From Clostridiales bacterium (lineage in GTDB: Bacteria > Bacillota > Clostridia > Clostridiales > Caloramatoraceae): DNA of 5,383 nucleotides. Every line of letters begins with the position of its first letter. Positions within the stretch are counted from its first letter, which is position 1. The stretch is from contig JAOAFH010000047.1 in NCBI GenBank assembly GCA_026416355.1, forward strand, positions 1-5,383, written 5' to 3'. Below, one piece after another: positions 1 to 5,383 of this stretch. A model generated the notes under the pieces. The model was not told the origin of the DNA. It did no database searches and saw only the letters and a program-made list of their open reading frames with translations. Made by a program: the position numbers and the translations under genes.

Positions 1-249
1 AAATTTTACCATATATTAAAGGTAAGGTTTGGTGATATAAATTTATATAAATCTAACGCTGAATATTATATTGGGAAAATAAATATAAAAAACAATTCCC
101 CTATATTGTTGGAGTATATTAATCATAAAATAGAACATTTCAATAAAATTATAAATCAACTTGATTCTTCATTACATACTGAAAAGTTTAACGAATTAAA
201 GACGTTAATATATGAATTTAATGAGGTGAAAAAATGTCTATTAGGATGA
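1..249 (+). CDS. trmK: C-terminal part of probable tRNA (adenine(22)-N(1))-methyltransferase TrmK (5' end outside window)
   Basis: Frame 1 is open from the first base to a TGA at 247-249 (82 residues); the other two forward frames close early. The segment begins with a beta-rich stretch containing FYHILKVRFG, then SPILLEYINHKIEHFNKI and a long charged helical tail ending EVKKCLLG. From family knowledge, TrmK has an N-terminal SAM-dependent methyltransferase domain and a C-terminal coiled-coil extension, and this tail fits that extension. The enzyme methylates N1 of adenine 22 in the D-arm of some tRNAs. The catalytic domain is not in the window, so the call rests on the C-terminal pattern and on the position immediately before a nif3 gene, the arrangement of yqfN-yqfO in Bacillus subtilis. 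Its last 16 bases overlap the start of nif3, and the nif3 ribosome binding site lies inside it, which indicates one operon. The main alternative is an unrelated protein with a helical tail. Confidence 0.75.
   Translation, partial: KFYHILKVRFGDINLYKSNAEYYIGKINIKNNSPILLEYINHKIEHFNKIINQLDSSLHTEKFNELKTLIYEFNEVKKCLLG
223..229 (+). promoter_or_regulatory. Ribosome binding site deciding the nif3 start
   Basis: GAGGTGA matches the anti-Shine-Dalgarno sequence, and its GAGG core ends seven bases before the ATG at 234. A second in-frame ATG at 246 would give a neat ATGA overlap with the trmK stop, but it sits about 17 bases from this site and has no closer purine-rich element. The start at 234 is therefore preferred. 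Confidence 0.7.
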
Positions 250-1331
250 AACAAATAGAAGATTTTTTTAAAAAACTATATCCAGAGAATTTAGCAGAAG
301 ACTATGATAATGTTGGATTAATAGTTGGAGACAATGGGAAAGAAATTAATAAAATTTTAGTTACACTTGATATGACAACGGATGTTATTAATGAAGCAGT
401 TGATAAGCAGATAGATTTAATAATTTCCCATCATCCATTAATATTTAAACCATTAAAAAAAATAAACTGTACTAATTGGATATCAGAATTGGTATATAAA
501 TTAATTAGGAACAATATAAATCTATATGTTTTACATACAAACTATGACGTTGCACCAAATGGAATGAATGATGTTATTGCAAAAAAATTAAATTTAAATA
601 AAATAGAGGTATTATCAGATGATAAGAATGTAAATTTGTACAAATTAGTAGTATATGTTCCTGCTACACATGAAAACGAAGTTAGAAAAGTACTTTTTGA
701 TTGTGGCGCAGGACATATAGGTAATTATGATAGTTGCTCATTTAACACGAAAGGAATTGGAACATTTAGACCTTTAGATGGAAGTCACCCATTTATAGGA
801 GAAATTAATAAACAAGAATATGTAGAAGAAATAAAAATTGAAACAATTATAACTCAAGAAAATTTAAATACAGTTATTGCTAAAATGCTTCAAGTTCATC
901 CTTATGAAGAACCGGCATATGATGTTATAAAACTTGAGAATAAAATAAATAGAGGAATAGGTAGAATCGGTGAACTTGATAAACCGATTATGTTAAATGA
1001 GTTTGCCGTTAATGTAAAAAAAATTTTTAATTTAGATAATGTAACGGTGATTGGAGAAAATAAGTTGATTAAAAAAGTTGCAATTGTAGGGGGAGCGGGT
1101 AGTGAGTTTATCAATATAGCTAAAAAGAAAAAATGTGATCTAATTGTAACTGGTGATGTAAAACACCATATTGCAATTGATGCTTTAGAGAATGATATAT
1201 CTGTCATAGATGCAACACATTATGGTTTGGAACAAGTGTTTATTGATGATATTAAAAACATATTAGAAAATGAATTTAAATCTATTGAAGTAATTAGGTA
1301 CTTTAATAAGCAACCATTTAATATCATATAA
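234..1331 (+). CDS. Nif3-like dinuclear metal centre hexameric protein (YqfO type, with PII/CutA-like insert)
   Basis: This 365-residue protein is the long form of the Nif3/DUF34 family. The N-terminal half-domain covers about residues 1-130 and holds the family signature around DNVGL (25-29), the metal-ligand motif SHHPLI with His66 and His67, and HTNYD with Asp105. Residues about 131-235 form the extra PII/CutA-like insert typical of Firmicute YqfO proteins, with GAGHIGNYDSCSF (158-170) and HPYEEPAYD (222-230). The C-terminal half-domain contains GGAGS (286-290), TGDVKHH (306-312) and the last ligands, His329 and Glu333, in HYGLE. All expected metal ligands are present, so it is probably functional. 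The family forms toroidal hexamers with two metal ions per subunit in the cytoplasm. Its biochemical role is unsettled; the frequent label GTP cyclohydrolase I type 2 is not supported by anything visible here. It overlaps trmK by 16 bases and is presumably expressed with it. No clear terminator follows the TAA before the rnpB promoter. Confidence 0.95.
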   Translation: MSIRMKQIEDFFKKLYPENLAEDYDNVGLIVGDNGKEINKILVTLDMTTDVINEAVDKQIDLIISHHPLIFKPLKKINCTNWISELVYKLIRNNINLYVLHTNYDVAPNGMNDVIAKKLNLNKIEVLSDDKNVNLYKLVVYVPATHENEVRKVLFDCGAGHIGNYDSCSFNTKGIGTFRPLDGSHPFIGEINKQEYVEEIKIETIITQENLNTVIAKMLQVHPYEEPAYDVIKLENKINRGIGRIGELDKPIMLNEFAVNVKKIFNLDNVTVIGENKLIKKVAIVGGAGSEFINIAKKKKCDLIVTGDVKHHIAIDALENDISVIDATHYGLEQVFIDDIKNILENEFKSIEVIRYFNKQPFNII

Positions 1332-1357
1332 TTTAGCTGATATACCATATATTAATA

Positions 1358-1386
1358 TTTACAAATAAACATTAAGGTGATATAAT
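1358..1386 (+). promoter_or_regulatory. Sigma-A promoter of rnpB
   Basis: TTTACA at 1358-1363 is a one-mismatch -35 box, followed by a 17-base spacer and a perfect TATAAT at 1381-1386. The spacer ends in TGA, giving an extended -10 (TGnTATAAT). Transcription should start near 1393, about 19 bases before the P1 helix of the RNase P RNA, so the primary transcript would carry a short 5' leader. A promoter this close to consensus suits an abundant stable RNA. It begins 26 bases after the nif3 stop codon, so rnpB need not depend on the upstream operon. Confidence 0.88.
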
Positions 1387-1411
1387 AAAAACCTGTGATG
1401 AGGAATTAAAT

Positions 1412-1775
1412 ATTGAGTAAGCTGGATGGTCGCTGCCATGTATTACATGGGAGAGGAAAGTCCGAGCTCCATAGGGCAGGGTGCTGGGTAATACCCAGTG
1501 GGGGCGACCCTAAGGAAAGTGCAACAGAGATATACCGCCAGAATCCTTGTGATGAATGCCATATGGCCTGGTAAGGGTGGAAAGGTGAGGTAAGAGCTCA
1601 CCAGCACACTGGCGACAGTGTGGCTCTGTAAACCCCACCTGGAGCAAGACCAAATAGGAGAGCATTAGCGCTGGCCCGGTGCGCTCTCGGGTAGTGTCGC
1701 TTGAGCTATTTGGCAACAAATAGCCTAGATAGATGACCGTCTTAGACAGAACTCGGCTTATAGGCTTACTCAATT
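1412..1775 (+). ncRNA. rnpB: RNase P RNA, bacterial class A (catalytic M1-type RNA)
   Basis: This is the catalytic RNA that removes 5' leaders from pre-tRNAs together with the small protein RnpA. P1 is an 11-bp helix pairing 1412-1422 with 1764-1774. P2 pairs GATGGTC (1425-1431) with GACCGTC (1735-1741). P3 is a simple short hairpin, CCATGT (1436-1441) with ACATGG (1445-1450). The universal core GAGGAAAGTCC lies at 1453-1463 and its partner ACAGAACTCGGCTTA at 1746-1760, which together form the P4 region. GGGC (1474-1477) can pair with GCCC (1674-1677), the P6 pseudoknot that marks class A. GNRA tetraloops cap L9 (GCGA, 1504-1507), L14 (GCGA, 1612-1615) and L18 (GCAA, 1713-1716). Also present are the GGTAAGAG loop of P13 near 1589-1596, GCAAGACCAAATAGG (1644-1658) and the GGT that pairs with the tRNA CCA end (1690-1692). 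Every core element I could check matches Escherichia coli M1 RNA, and the class B architecture of Bacilli is absent. The region is clearly richer in GC than its neighbours, as expected for a structured RNA. End points are set by P1 and may be off by a few bases. Confidence 0.97.
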
Positions 1776-1778
1776 TAT

Positions 1779-1806
1779 AAGGCACTGCTTAGGCAGTGCC
1801 TTTTTT
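1779..1806 (+). terminator. Intrinsic terminator of rnpB
   Basis: AAGGCACTGC (1779-1788) pairs perfectly with GCAGTGCCTT (1793-1802) around the four-base loop TTAG. The GC-rich stem is followed by a T-tract at 1801-1806. This is a strong rho-independent terminator directly after the P1 helix. On the minus strand the same hairpin is followed only by TTATAAATT, a poor U-tract, so it should terminate yidA transcripts less well. Confidence 0.93.
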
Positions 1807-2620
1807 ATGCAGTTTCATTATTAAATACGAATTTGTTTATAACATGTGCAACCCCATCATCTTGGTTAGTTTTAGTCACATAATCAGCAATTTTTTTAAC
1901 CTCAGGAAAAGCATTACCCATGGCAACACCAAGTCCTGCAAACTTTATCATATGAACATCATTTTCTGCATCGCCTATACATATTACTTCATCAGGTTTA
2001 ATACCTAATTTTTTTGCTAACAATTCAACACCAAAGCCTTTATTTACTTTTTTATCTAAAAATTCAAGAAAGAATGGAGCACTTCTAACAATTGTGTATT
2101 TTTCATACAAATCTGCTGGTAAATTATTAATAACGTCAGTAAGTTTTTCTTCAGGATCAACAAACATAATTTTAACTATTGTTGTTGTATTATCGATTGA
2201 GTCAAAATCAACAACTTCAAGTGGTATATTATTCATTGTAGCTTCAAGTTCACTATATTGGTTTATTCTGGGGGTTATACAACTATCAGGTGTTAAGGCA
2301 TGTATATTCACATTATAAATTTTGCTAAGTTGAAATAGGTACTTTAAATCATCTATTGTCATAGTATTTTTTGCTATTATTTTACCTGTTTTTACTTCTT
2401 GTACAACTGCACCATTAAATGATACGGCATATTCGTTTTCGTGAGTTAAATCTAATTCTTTTAAGTATCTTTCAATACCTTTAGTAGGTCTACCTGTAGC
2501 TAGAACAACTTTTATACCCTTTTTCCTAGCTAGCTTAATAGCTTCATAATTAGCCTTTGATATTTTTTTTTCTTCATTTAACAATGTTCCGTCCATATCA
2601 AGAGCAATTAATTTATACAT
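1805..2620 (-). CDS. yidA: Cof-type HAD family sugar-phosphate phosphatase, YidA-like
   Basis: The 271-residue protein carries all four HAD motifs: I is DMDGT (8-12, nucleophile Asp8 and acid/base Asp10), II is ATGRP with Thr42, III is Lys194 in KKVNKG, and IV is GDAEND (216-221). The long segment between motifs II and III (about residues 84-190) is the C2B cap of the Cof subfamily. The overall pattern, including RYLKEL (51-56), HALTPD, SAPFFLE (180-186), VNKG and the ending YVTKTNQDDGVA, follows Escherichia coli YidA closely and at almost the same length. YidA dephosphorylates a range of small sugar phosphates in the cytoplasm with Mg2+; the physiological substrate here cannot be read from sequence. 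The start is well supported: GGAGGT (complement of 2627-2632) lies six bases before the ATG, and motif I begins at residue 8 as usual. The gene converges on rnpB, and its TAA (complement of 1805-1807) overlaps the end of the rnpB terminator T-tract. It is divergent from nifJ and probably monocistronic. Confidence 0.93.
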   Translation of the reverse strand: MYKLIALDMDGTLLNEEKKISKANYEAIKLARKKGIKVVLATGRPTKGIERYLKELDLTHENEYAVSFNGAVVQEVKTGKIIAKNTMTIDDLKYLFQLSKIYNVNIHALTPDSCITPRINQYSELEATMNNIPLEVVDFDSIDNTTTIVKIMFVDPEEKLTDVINNLPADLYEKYTIVRSAPFFLEFLDKKVNKGFGVELLAKKLGIKPDEVICIGDAENDVHMIKFAGLGVAMGNAFPEVKKIADYVTKTNQDDGVAHVINKFVFNNETA

Positions 2621-2659
2621 TGTTTTACCTCCATAGTTATGTATATTTTAACAAATTAT

Positions 2660-2668
2660 ATTATAGCA
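2660..2668 (-). promoter_or_regulatory. Probable yidA promoter, extended -10 element
   Basis: Read on the minus strand, this is TGCTATAAT, an extended -10 with a perfect hexamer. The expected start near 2653 would give a leader of about 33 bases ending in the GGAGGT ribosome binding site. The -35 region at the proper distance (around 2683-2688, ATATTT on the minus strand) is poor, so recognition would rely on the extended -10. Other TATAAT-like strings are common in such AT-rich DNA, including one overlapping at 2655-2660, so the assignment is tentative. Confidence 0.5.
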
Positions 2669-2679
2669 TGTCATAGCAT
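2663..2679. repeat. Short tandem heptamer ATAGCAT, two copies 10 bp apart
   Basis: ATAGCAT occurs at 2663-2669 and again at 2673-2679, so the copies are spaced by one helical turn. The first copy overlaps the yidA extended -10, and the second is part of the interrupted palindrome TCATA-GCA-TATGA (2671-2683). It could be a protein-binding site, but two seven-base copies in AT-rich intergenic DNA may be chance. Confidence 0.3.
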
Positions 2680-2769
2680 ATGAAATATTAATAATATGTT
2701 AATAAAAGAGGAATTATATAATTTTTGATTGGTTAAAATAATATACGGAATATTAAGAAGCAATATAAC

Positions 2770-2794
2770 ATTTATCTATTGATAAATATTATCT
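2770..2794. promoter_or_regulatory. Candidate operator: overlapping palindromes in the nifJ promoter, Fur-box-like
   Basis: Three alternating half-sites occur in 22 bases: TTATC (2772-2776), GATAA (2781-2785) and TTATC (2789-2793). The left pair makes the perfect 7-4-7 palindrome ATTTATC-TATT-GATAAAT (2770-2787), which covers the -35. The right pair lies in TGATAAATATTATCT (2780-2794), which matches 12 of the 14 fixed positions of the Bacillus Fur 7-1-7 box TGATAATnATTATCA and fills much of the spacer. A repressor bound here would block RNA polymerase. NifJ holds three 4Fe-4S clusters, so iron control would make sense, but the DNA is AT-rich and no regulator gene is in view. It lacks the TTGTTAA or TTGTGAA half-sites expected of Rex. 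Confidence 0.4.
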
Positions 2795-2807
2795 AATGCA
2801 CTATAAT
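2779..2807 (+). promoter_or_regulatory. Sigma-A promoter of nifJ
   Basis: TTGATA at 2779-2784 (one mismatch to TTGACA) and a perfect TATAAT at 2802-2807 are separated by exactly 17 bases. Transcription should begin near 2814, giving a leader of about 27 bases before the GTG start, too short for a riboswitch. The near-consensus promoter fits a highly expressed central-metabolism gene. Confidence 0.85.
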
Positions 2808-2829
2808 ATTAATATAAATAATAGGAAAG

Positions 2830-2834
2830 AAGGG
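2830..2834 (+). promoter_or_regulatory. Ribosome binding site deciding the GTG start of nifJ
   Basis: AAGGG, within the purine run GGAAAGAAGGGA, ends six bases before the GTG at 2841. The next in-frame ATG codons, at 2853 and 2862, lie 18 bases or more away and lack their own site. Starting at GTG also puts the catalytic residues at the same numbers as in the characterised Desulfovibrio africanus enzyme. Confidence 0.75.
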
Positions 2835-2840
2835 ATTAAT

Positions 2841-5383
2841 GTGGCAAGAAAAATGAAAACAATGGATGGTAATACAGCAGCAGCACATGTTGCATATGCT
2901 TTTACAGAAGTAGCTGCAATTTATCCGATTACTCCATCATCTAATATGGCTGAAAAAGTAGATGAATGGAGTGCGGCTGGAAGAAAAAATATATTTGGTC
3001 AAGAAGTAAAAGTTGTAGAAATGCAGTCTGAAGCAGGAGCTGCTGGGGCAGTACATGGATCATTACAAAGTGGTGCTCTAACTACTACATTCACAGCATC
3101 GCAAGGATTATTACTAATGATACCTAACATGTACAAAATCGCTGGGGAATTGCTACCTGGGGTATTTCATGTTAGTGCAAGAGCAATTGCAGCACATGCA
3201 TTATCAATTTTTGGAGATCACCAAGATGTAATGTCAGCAAGACAAACAGGTTTTGCACTTCTTGCGTCTGCAAGTGTACAAGAAGCAATGGATTTAGGAG
3301 CAGTTGCACACTTATCAGCAATAAAATCAAGAGTTCCATTTTTACATTTCTTTGATGGATTTAGAACTTCACATGAAATGCAAAAAATAGAAATCATAGA
3401 ATACGATGAATTATCTAAATTAGTTGATTATGAAGCACTTAAAGAATTTAGAAATAGAGCTTTAAGACCTGAAAATCCAGTAACAAGAGGAACAGCTCAA
3501 AATCCAGATATATATTTCCAAGGTCGTGAAGCTTCAAATAAATTTTATAATGCAGTACCTGAAATAGTTGAAAAGTACATGGATGAAATAAACAAATTAA
3601 CAGGAAGAGACTACAAGTTATTTAACTATTACGGGGCACAAGATGCAGAGAGAGTTATTGTGGCAATGGGTTCAGTTTGTGAAACAATAGAGTCTGTTGT
3701 TGATTATTTAAATACAAAGGGCGAAAAAGTTGGTCTTTTAAAGGTGAGATTATTTAGACCTTTTTCTATAAAACATTTCTTAAATGCAATGCCTAAAACT
3801 GTAAAGTATGTTGCAGTATTAGATAGAACTAAAGAACCTGGATCACTTGGAGAACCACTTTATGAAGATGTCAGAGCTGCTTATTATGATGAAAAAGAAA
3901 GACCAATAATTGTTGGTGGAAGATATGGATTAGGTTCAAAAGATACAACTCCAGGACAAATAATAGCAGTTTATGAAAATTTAAAACTTAATGAACCTAA
4001 GAATAGGTTTACTATAGGAATAATTGATGATGTTACATTTACATCTTTACCAATGGGAGAAGAAGTAGATGTAACACCTGAAGGAACAGTTTCATGTAAA
4101 TTCTTTGGTTTTGGTTCTGACGGTACAGTTGGTGCAAATAAGAGTTCTATAAAAATTATTGGTGACAAAACAAATCTTTATGCTCAAGCGTATTTTTCAT
4201 ATGATTCAAAAAAATCAGGTGGGGTAACAGTATCACATTTAAGATTTGGAAAAAAACCAATTAAACTGCCATATTTAATTAAAAAAGCAGATTTTATTGC
4301 ATGTCATCATCCATCATATGTTTATAAATATGATGTACTTGACGGAATAAAAAATAATGGAACATTTGTTTTGAACTGTATGTGGTCTAAAGAAGAGTTG
4401 GAAGCGAAATTACCACCTAGAATGAAAAAAACATTGGCAGAAAAAAATGTTAATTTCTACATAATAAATGCATTTGATTTAGCAAGTAAAATAGGATTAG
4501 GTGGAAGAATTAATATGATAATGCAAACAGCATTCTTTAAATTAGCAAGCATAATTCCATTTGAAGAAGCTGTTAAGTATTTAAAGGAAGCTGTTGTTGA
4601 AAATTACGGTTTGAAGGGTGAAGAAGTAGTTAAAATGAATTATCAAGCTATTGATAAAGCTATTGAATCCCTTGTAAAAGTTGATATTCCATCAAGTTGG
4701 ATTGAAGCAAATGATGAAACAGATCTAGATAACAAAAAGCCAGAATTTATAAAGAACATACTTGAACCAATGAATAGTCTAAAGGGCGATGAGCTTCCGG
4801 TTAGTGCATTTGTGGGAATGGAAGATGGTACTTTCCCAGCAGGAACAACTAGATACGAAAAAAGAGGTATAGCAGTTAGTGTTCCTAAATGGTTACCTGA
4901 AAATTGTATACAATGTAATCAATGTGCGTTTGTTTGTCCGCATGCTGTTATTAGACCGTTCTTAATGACAGATGATGAAGTTAAGAATGCACCAGAAGGA
5001 TTTAAATACTTAAAAGCAGGTGGTGGTAAAAACTTTGAAGGTTATAATTTTGCACTTCAAATAAGTGTACTAGACTGTACAGGATGTGGAAATTGCGTTC
5101 AAGTTTGTCCTGCGCCAAAAGCAAAGGCACTATCTATGGAATTGATTGAAACACAATTACATGAACAGAAGAATTACGATTACGCATTTAGCTTACCAGT
5201 CAAACCTAATCCAATGAACAAAGAAACAATAAAAGGAAGCCAATTTGAACAACCATTATTTGAATTCCATGGTGCCTGTGCTGGTTGTGGAGAAACACCA
5301 TACATTAAAGTATTAACACAACTTTATGGTGATAGGATGATTATTTCAAACGCCACAGGTTGTTCATCTATATATGGTGGTAG
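2841..5383 (+). CDS. nifJ: Pyruvate:ferredoxin (flavodoxin) oxidoreductase, N-terminal 847 residues (3' end outside window)
   Basis: I read this frame without a stop from the GTG to the window edge. The enzyme oxidatively decarboxylates pyruvate with CoA to acetyl-CoA and CO2, reducing ferredoxin, in the cytoplasm of anaerobes. Domain I has YPITPSS (28-34) with substrate-binding Thr31, VEMQSEAGA (59-67) with the TPP-activating Glu64, and SARA with Arg114, the numbering of the Desulfovibrio africanus enzyme. Domain II begins around VAMGSVCET (274-282) with LFRPFS downstream. The gamma-type domain III has FGSDGTVGANK (424-434). Two ferredoxin-type 4Fe-4S motifs follow: Cys689, 692, 695, 699 and Cys746, 749, 752, 756. 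HGACAGCGETPY (810-821) supplies Cys813 and Cys816 of the proximal cluster, with Cys841 in ATGCSS. The family is near 1,170-1,200 residues, so about 325 are missing, including most of the TPP-binding domain and the last cluster cysteine. This is truncation by the window, not by mutation. It is the single-chain clostridial form, divergent from yidA under its own promoter. Nothing suggests a role in nitrogen fixation despite the gene name. Confidence 0.97.
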   Translation, partial: MARKMKTMDGNTAAAHVAYAFTEVAAIYPITPSSNMAEKVDEWSAAGRKNIFGQEVKVVEMQSEAGAAGAVHGSLQSGALTTTFTASQGLLLMIPNMYKIAGELLPGVFHVSARAIAAHALSIFGDHQDVMSARQTGFALLASASVQEAMDLGAVAHLSAIKSRVPFLHFFDGFRTSHEMQKIEIIEYDELSKLVDYEALKEFRNRALRPENPVTRGTAQNPDIYFQGREASNKFYNAVPEIVEKYMDEINKLTGRDYKLFNYYGAQDAERVIVAMGSVCETIESVVDYLNTKGEKVGLLKVRLFRPFSIKHFLNAMPKTVKYVAVLDRTKEPGSLGEPLYEDVRAAYYDEKERPIIVGGRYGLGSKDTTPGQIIAVYENLKLNEPKNRFTIGIIDDVTFTSLPMGEEVDVTPEGTVSCKFFGFGSDGTVGANKSSIKIIGDKTNLYAQAYFSYDSKKSGGVTVSHLRFGKKPIKLPYLIKKADFIACHHPSYVYKYDVLDGIKNNGTFVLNCMWSKEELEAKLPPRMKKTLAEKNVNFYIINAFDLASKIGLGGRINMIMQTAFFKLASIIPFEEAVKYLKEAVVENYGLKGEEVVKMNYQAIDKAIESLVKVDIPSSWIEANDETDLDNKKPEFIKNILEPMNSLKGDELPVSAFVGMEDGTFPAGTTRYEKRGIAVSVPKWLPENCIQCNQCAFVCPHAVIRPFLMTDDEVKNAPEGFKYLKAGGGKNFEGYNFALQISVLDCTGCGNCVQVCPAPKAKALSMELIETQLHEQKNYDYAFSLPVKPNPMNKETIKGSQFEQPLFEFHGACAGCGETPYIKVLTQLYGDRMIISNATGCSSIYGG

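Noticed and set aside
902..1207. A 101-codon open frame on the minus strand, with hydrophobic and serine-rich composition.
   Set aside because: It lies inside nif3 across highly conserved coding sequence; the hydrophobic look comes from reading AT-rich codons in reverse.
1374..1409. AAGGTGAT followed by ATG at 1398, resembling a ribosome binding site and the start of a small gene.
   Set aside because: The frame closes after three codons (ATG AGG AAT TAA). The AAGGTGA is better explained as the extended -10 context of the rnpB promoter.
1558..1567. Perfect 10-bp palindrome GCCATATGGC.
   Set aside because: It falls in the length-variable P12 region of the RNase P RNA, where local self-complementarity is expected; I see no reason to read it as a separate site.
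1683..1692. Possible loss of the GGU motif that pairs with the tRNA CCA end.
   Set aside because: At first the ATTAGCG segment near 1664 seemed to replace it, but alignment by position to Escherichia coli M1 RNA (nucleotides 292-294) puts the motif at 1690-1692, where GGT is present.
1510..1785. A 91-codon open frame on the minus strand.
   Set aside because: It lies wholly antisense to the structured RNase P RNA and its terminator, and its predicted protein has no recognisable features; it is a shadow of the conserved RNA.
1796..2318. Two plus-strand open frames (70 and 74 codons) opposite yidA.
   Set aside because: Both are antisense to a well-supported HAD phosphatase gene and have no convincing ribosome binding site; the first begins inside the rnpB terminator.
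2684..2769. AT-rich stretch between the two divergent promoters, inspected for a small gene, riboswitch or second nifJ promoter.
   Set aside because: There is no open frame with a ribosome binding site and no strong hairpin. TTGATT at 2725-2730 has no -10 at a proper distance. I see nothing supportable here.
3971..4168. A 65-codon open frame on the minus strand inside nifJ.
   Set aside because: It is antisense to conserved gamma-domain coding sequence of nifJ and has no independent support.

Overview
The window is a low-GC, AT-rich stretch of ordinary chromosome. It most likely comes from an anaerobic Firmicute of the Clostridia. The pointers are a trmK-nif3 gene pair of Firmicute type, an RNase P RNA of the ancestral class A fold (Bacilli have class B), a pyruvate:ferredoxin oxidoreductase, strongly AT-biased codon use and sigma-A style promoters with purine-rich ribosome binding sites. 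I cannot name a genus from sequence alone.

Layout from left to right: (1) positions 1-249, the 3' end of a plus-strand gene that looks like trmK, a tRNA m1A22 methyltransferase. (2) 234-1331, a complete Nif3/YqfO-family protein whose start overlaps the end of trmK, so the two are probably co-transcribed. (3) 1358-1806, a self-contained RNase P RNA unit: an almost perfect promoter, the class A rnpB RNA closed by an 11-bp P1 helix, and a strong intrinsic terminator. (4) 1805-2620 on the minus strand, a complete Cof-type HAD phosphatase of the YidA type. It converges on rnpB so tightly that its stop codon lies at the end of the rnpB terminator T-tract. (5) 2621-2840, a 220-bp divergent intergenic region with the yidA promoter, the nifJ promoter and a palindromic candidate operator inside the nifJ promoter. 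(6) 2841 to the window end, the first 847 residues of nifJ, cut by the window edge about 70% of the way through.

The genes are housekeeping and central-metabolism functions rather than one joint pathway. trmK and rnpB both act on tRNA (base methylation and 5' maturation). Nif3 is a conserved metal-binding protein of unsettled role. YidA is a general sugar-phosphate phosphatase. NifJ makes acetyl-CoA and reduced ferredoxin from pyruvate and is the hub of clostridial fermentation.

I saw no mobile element, CRISPR array, phage gene, toxin-antitoxin pair or defence gene, and no sign of a new multi-gene system. The observations most worth a second look are a Fur-box-like palindrome between the -35 and -10 of the nifJ promoter, and the overlap of the yidA stop codon with the rnpB terminator.
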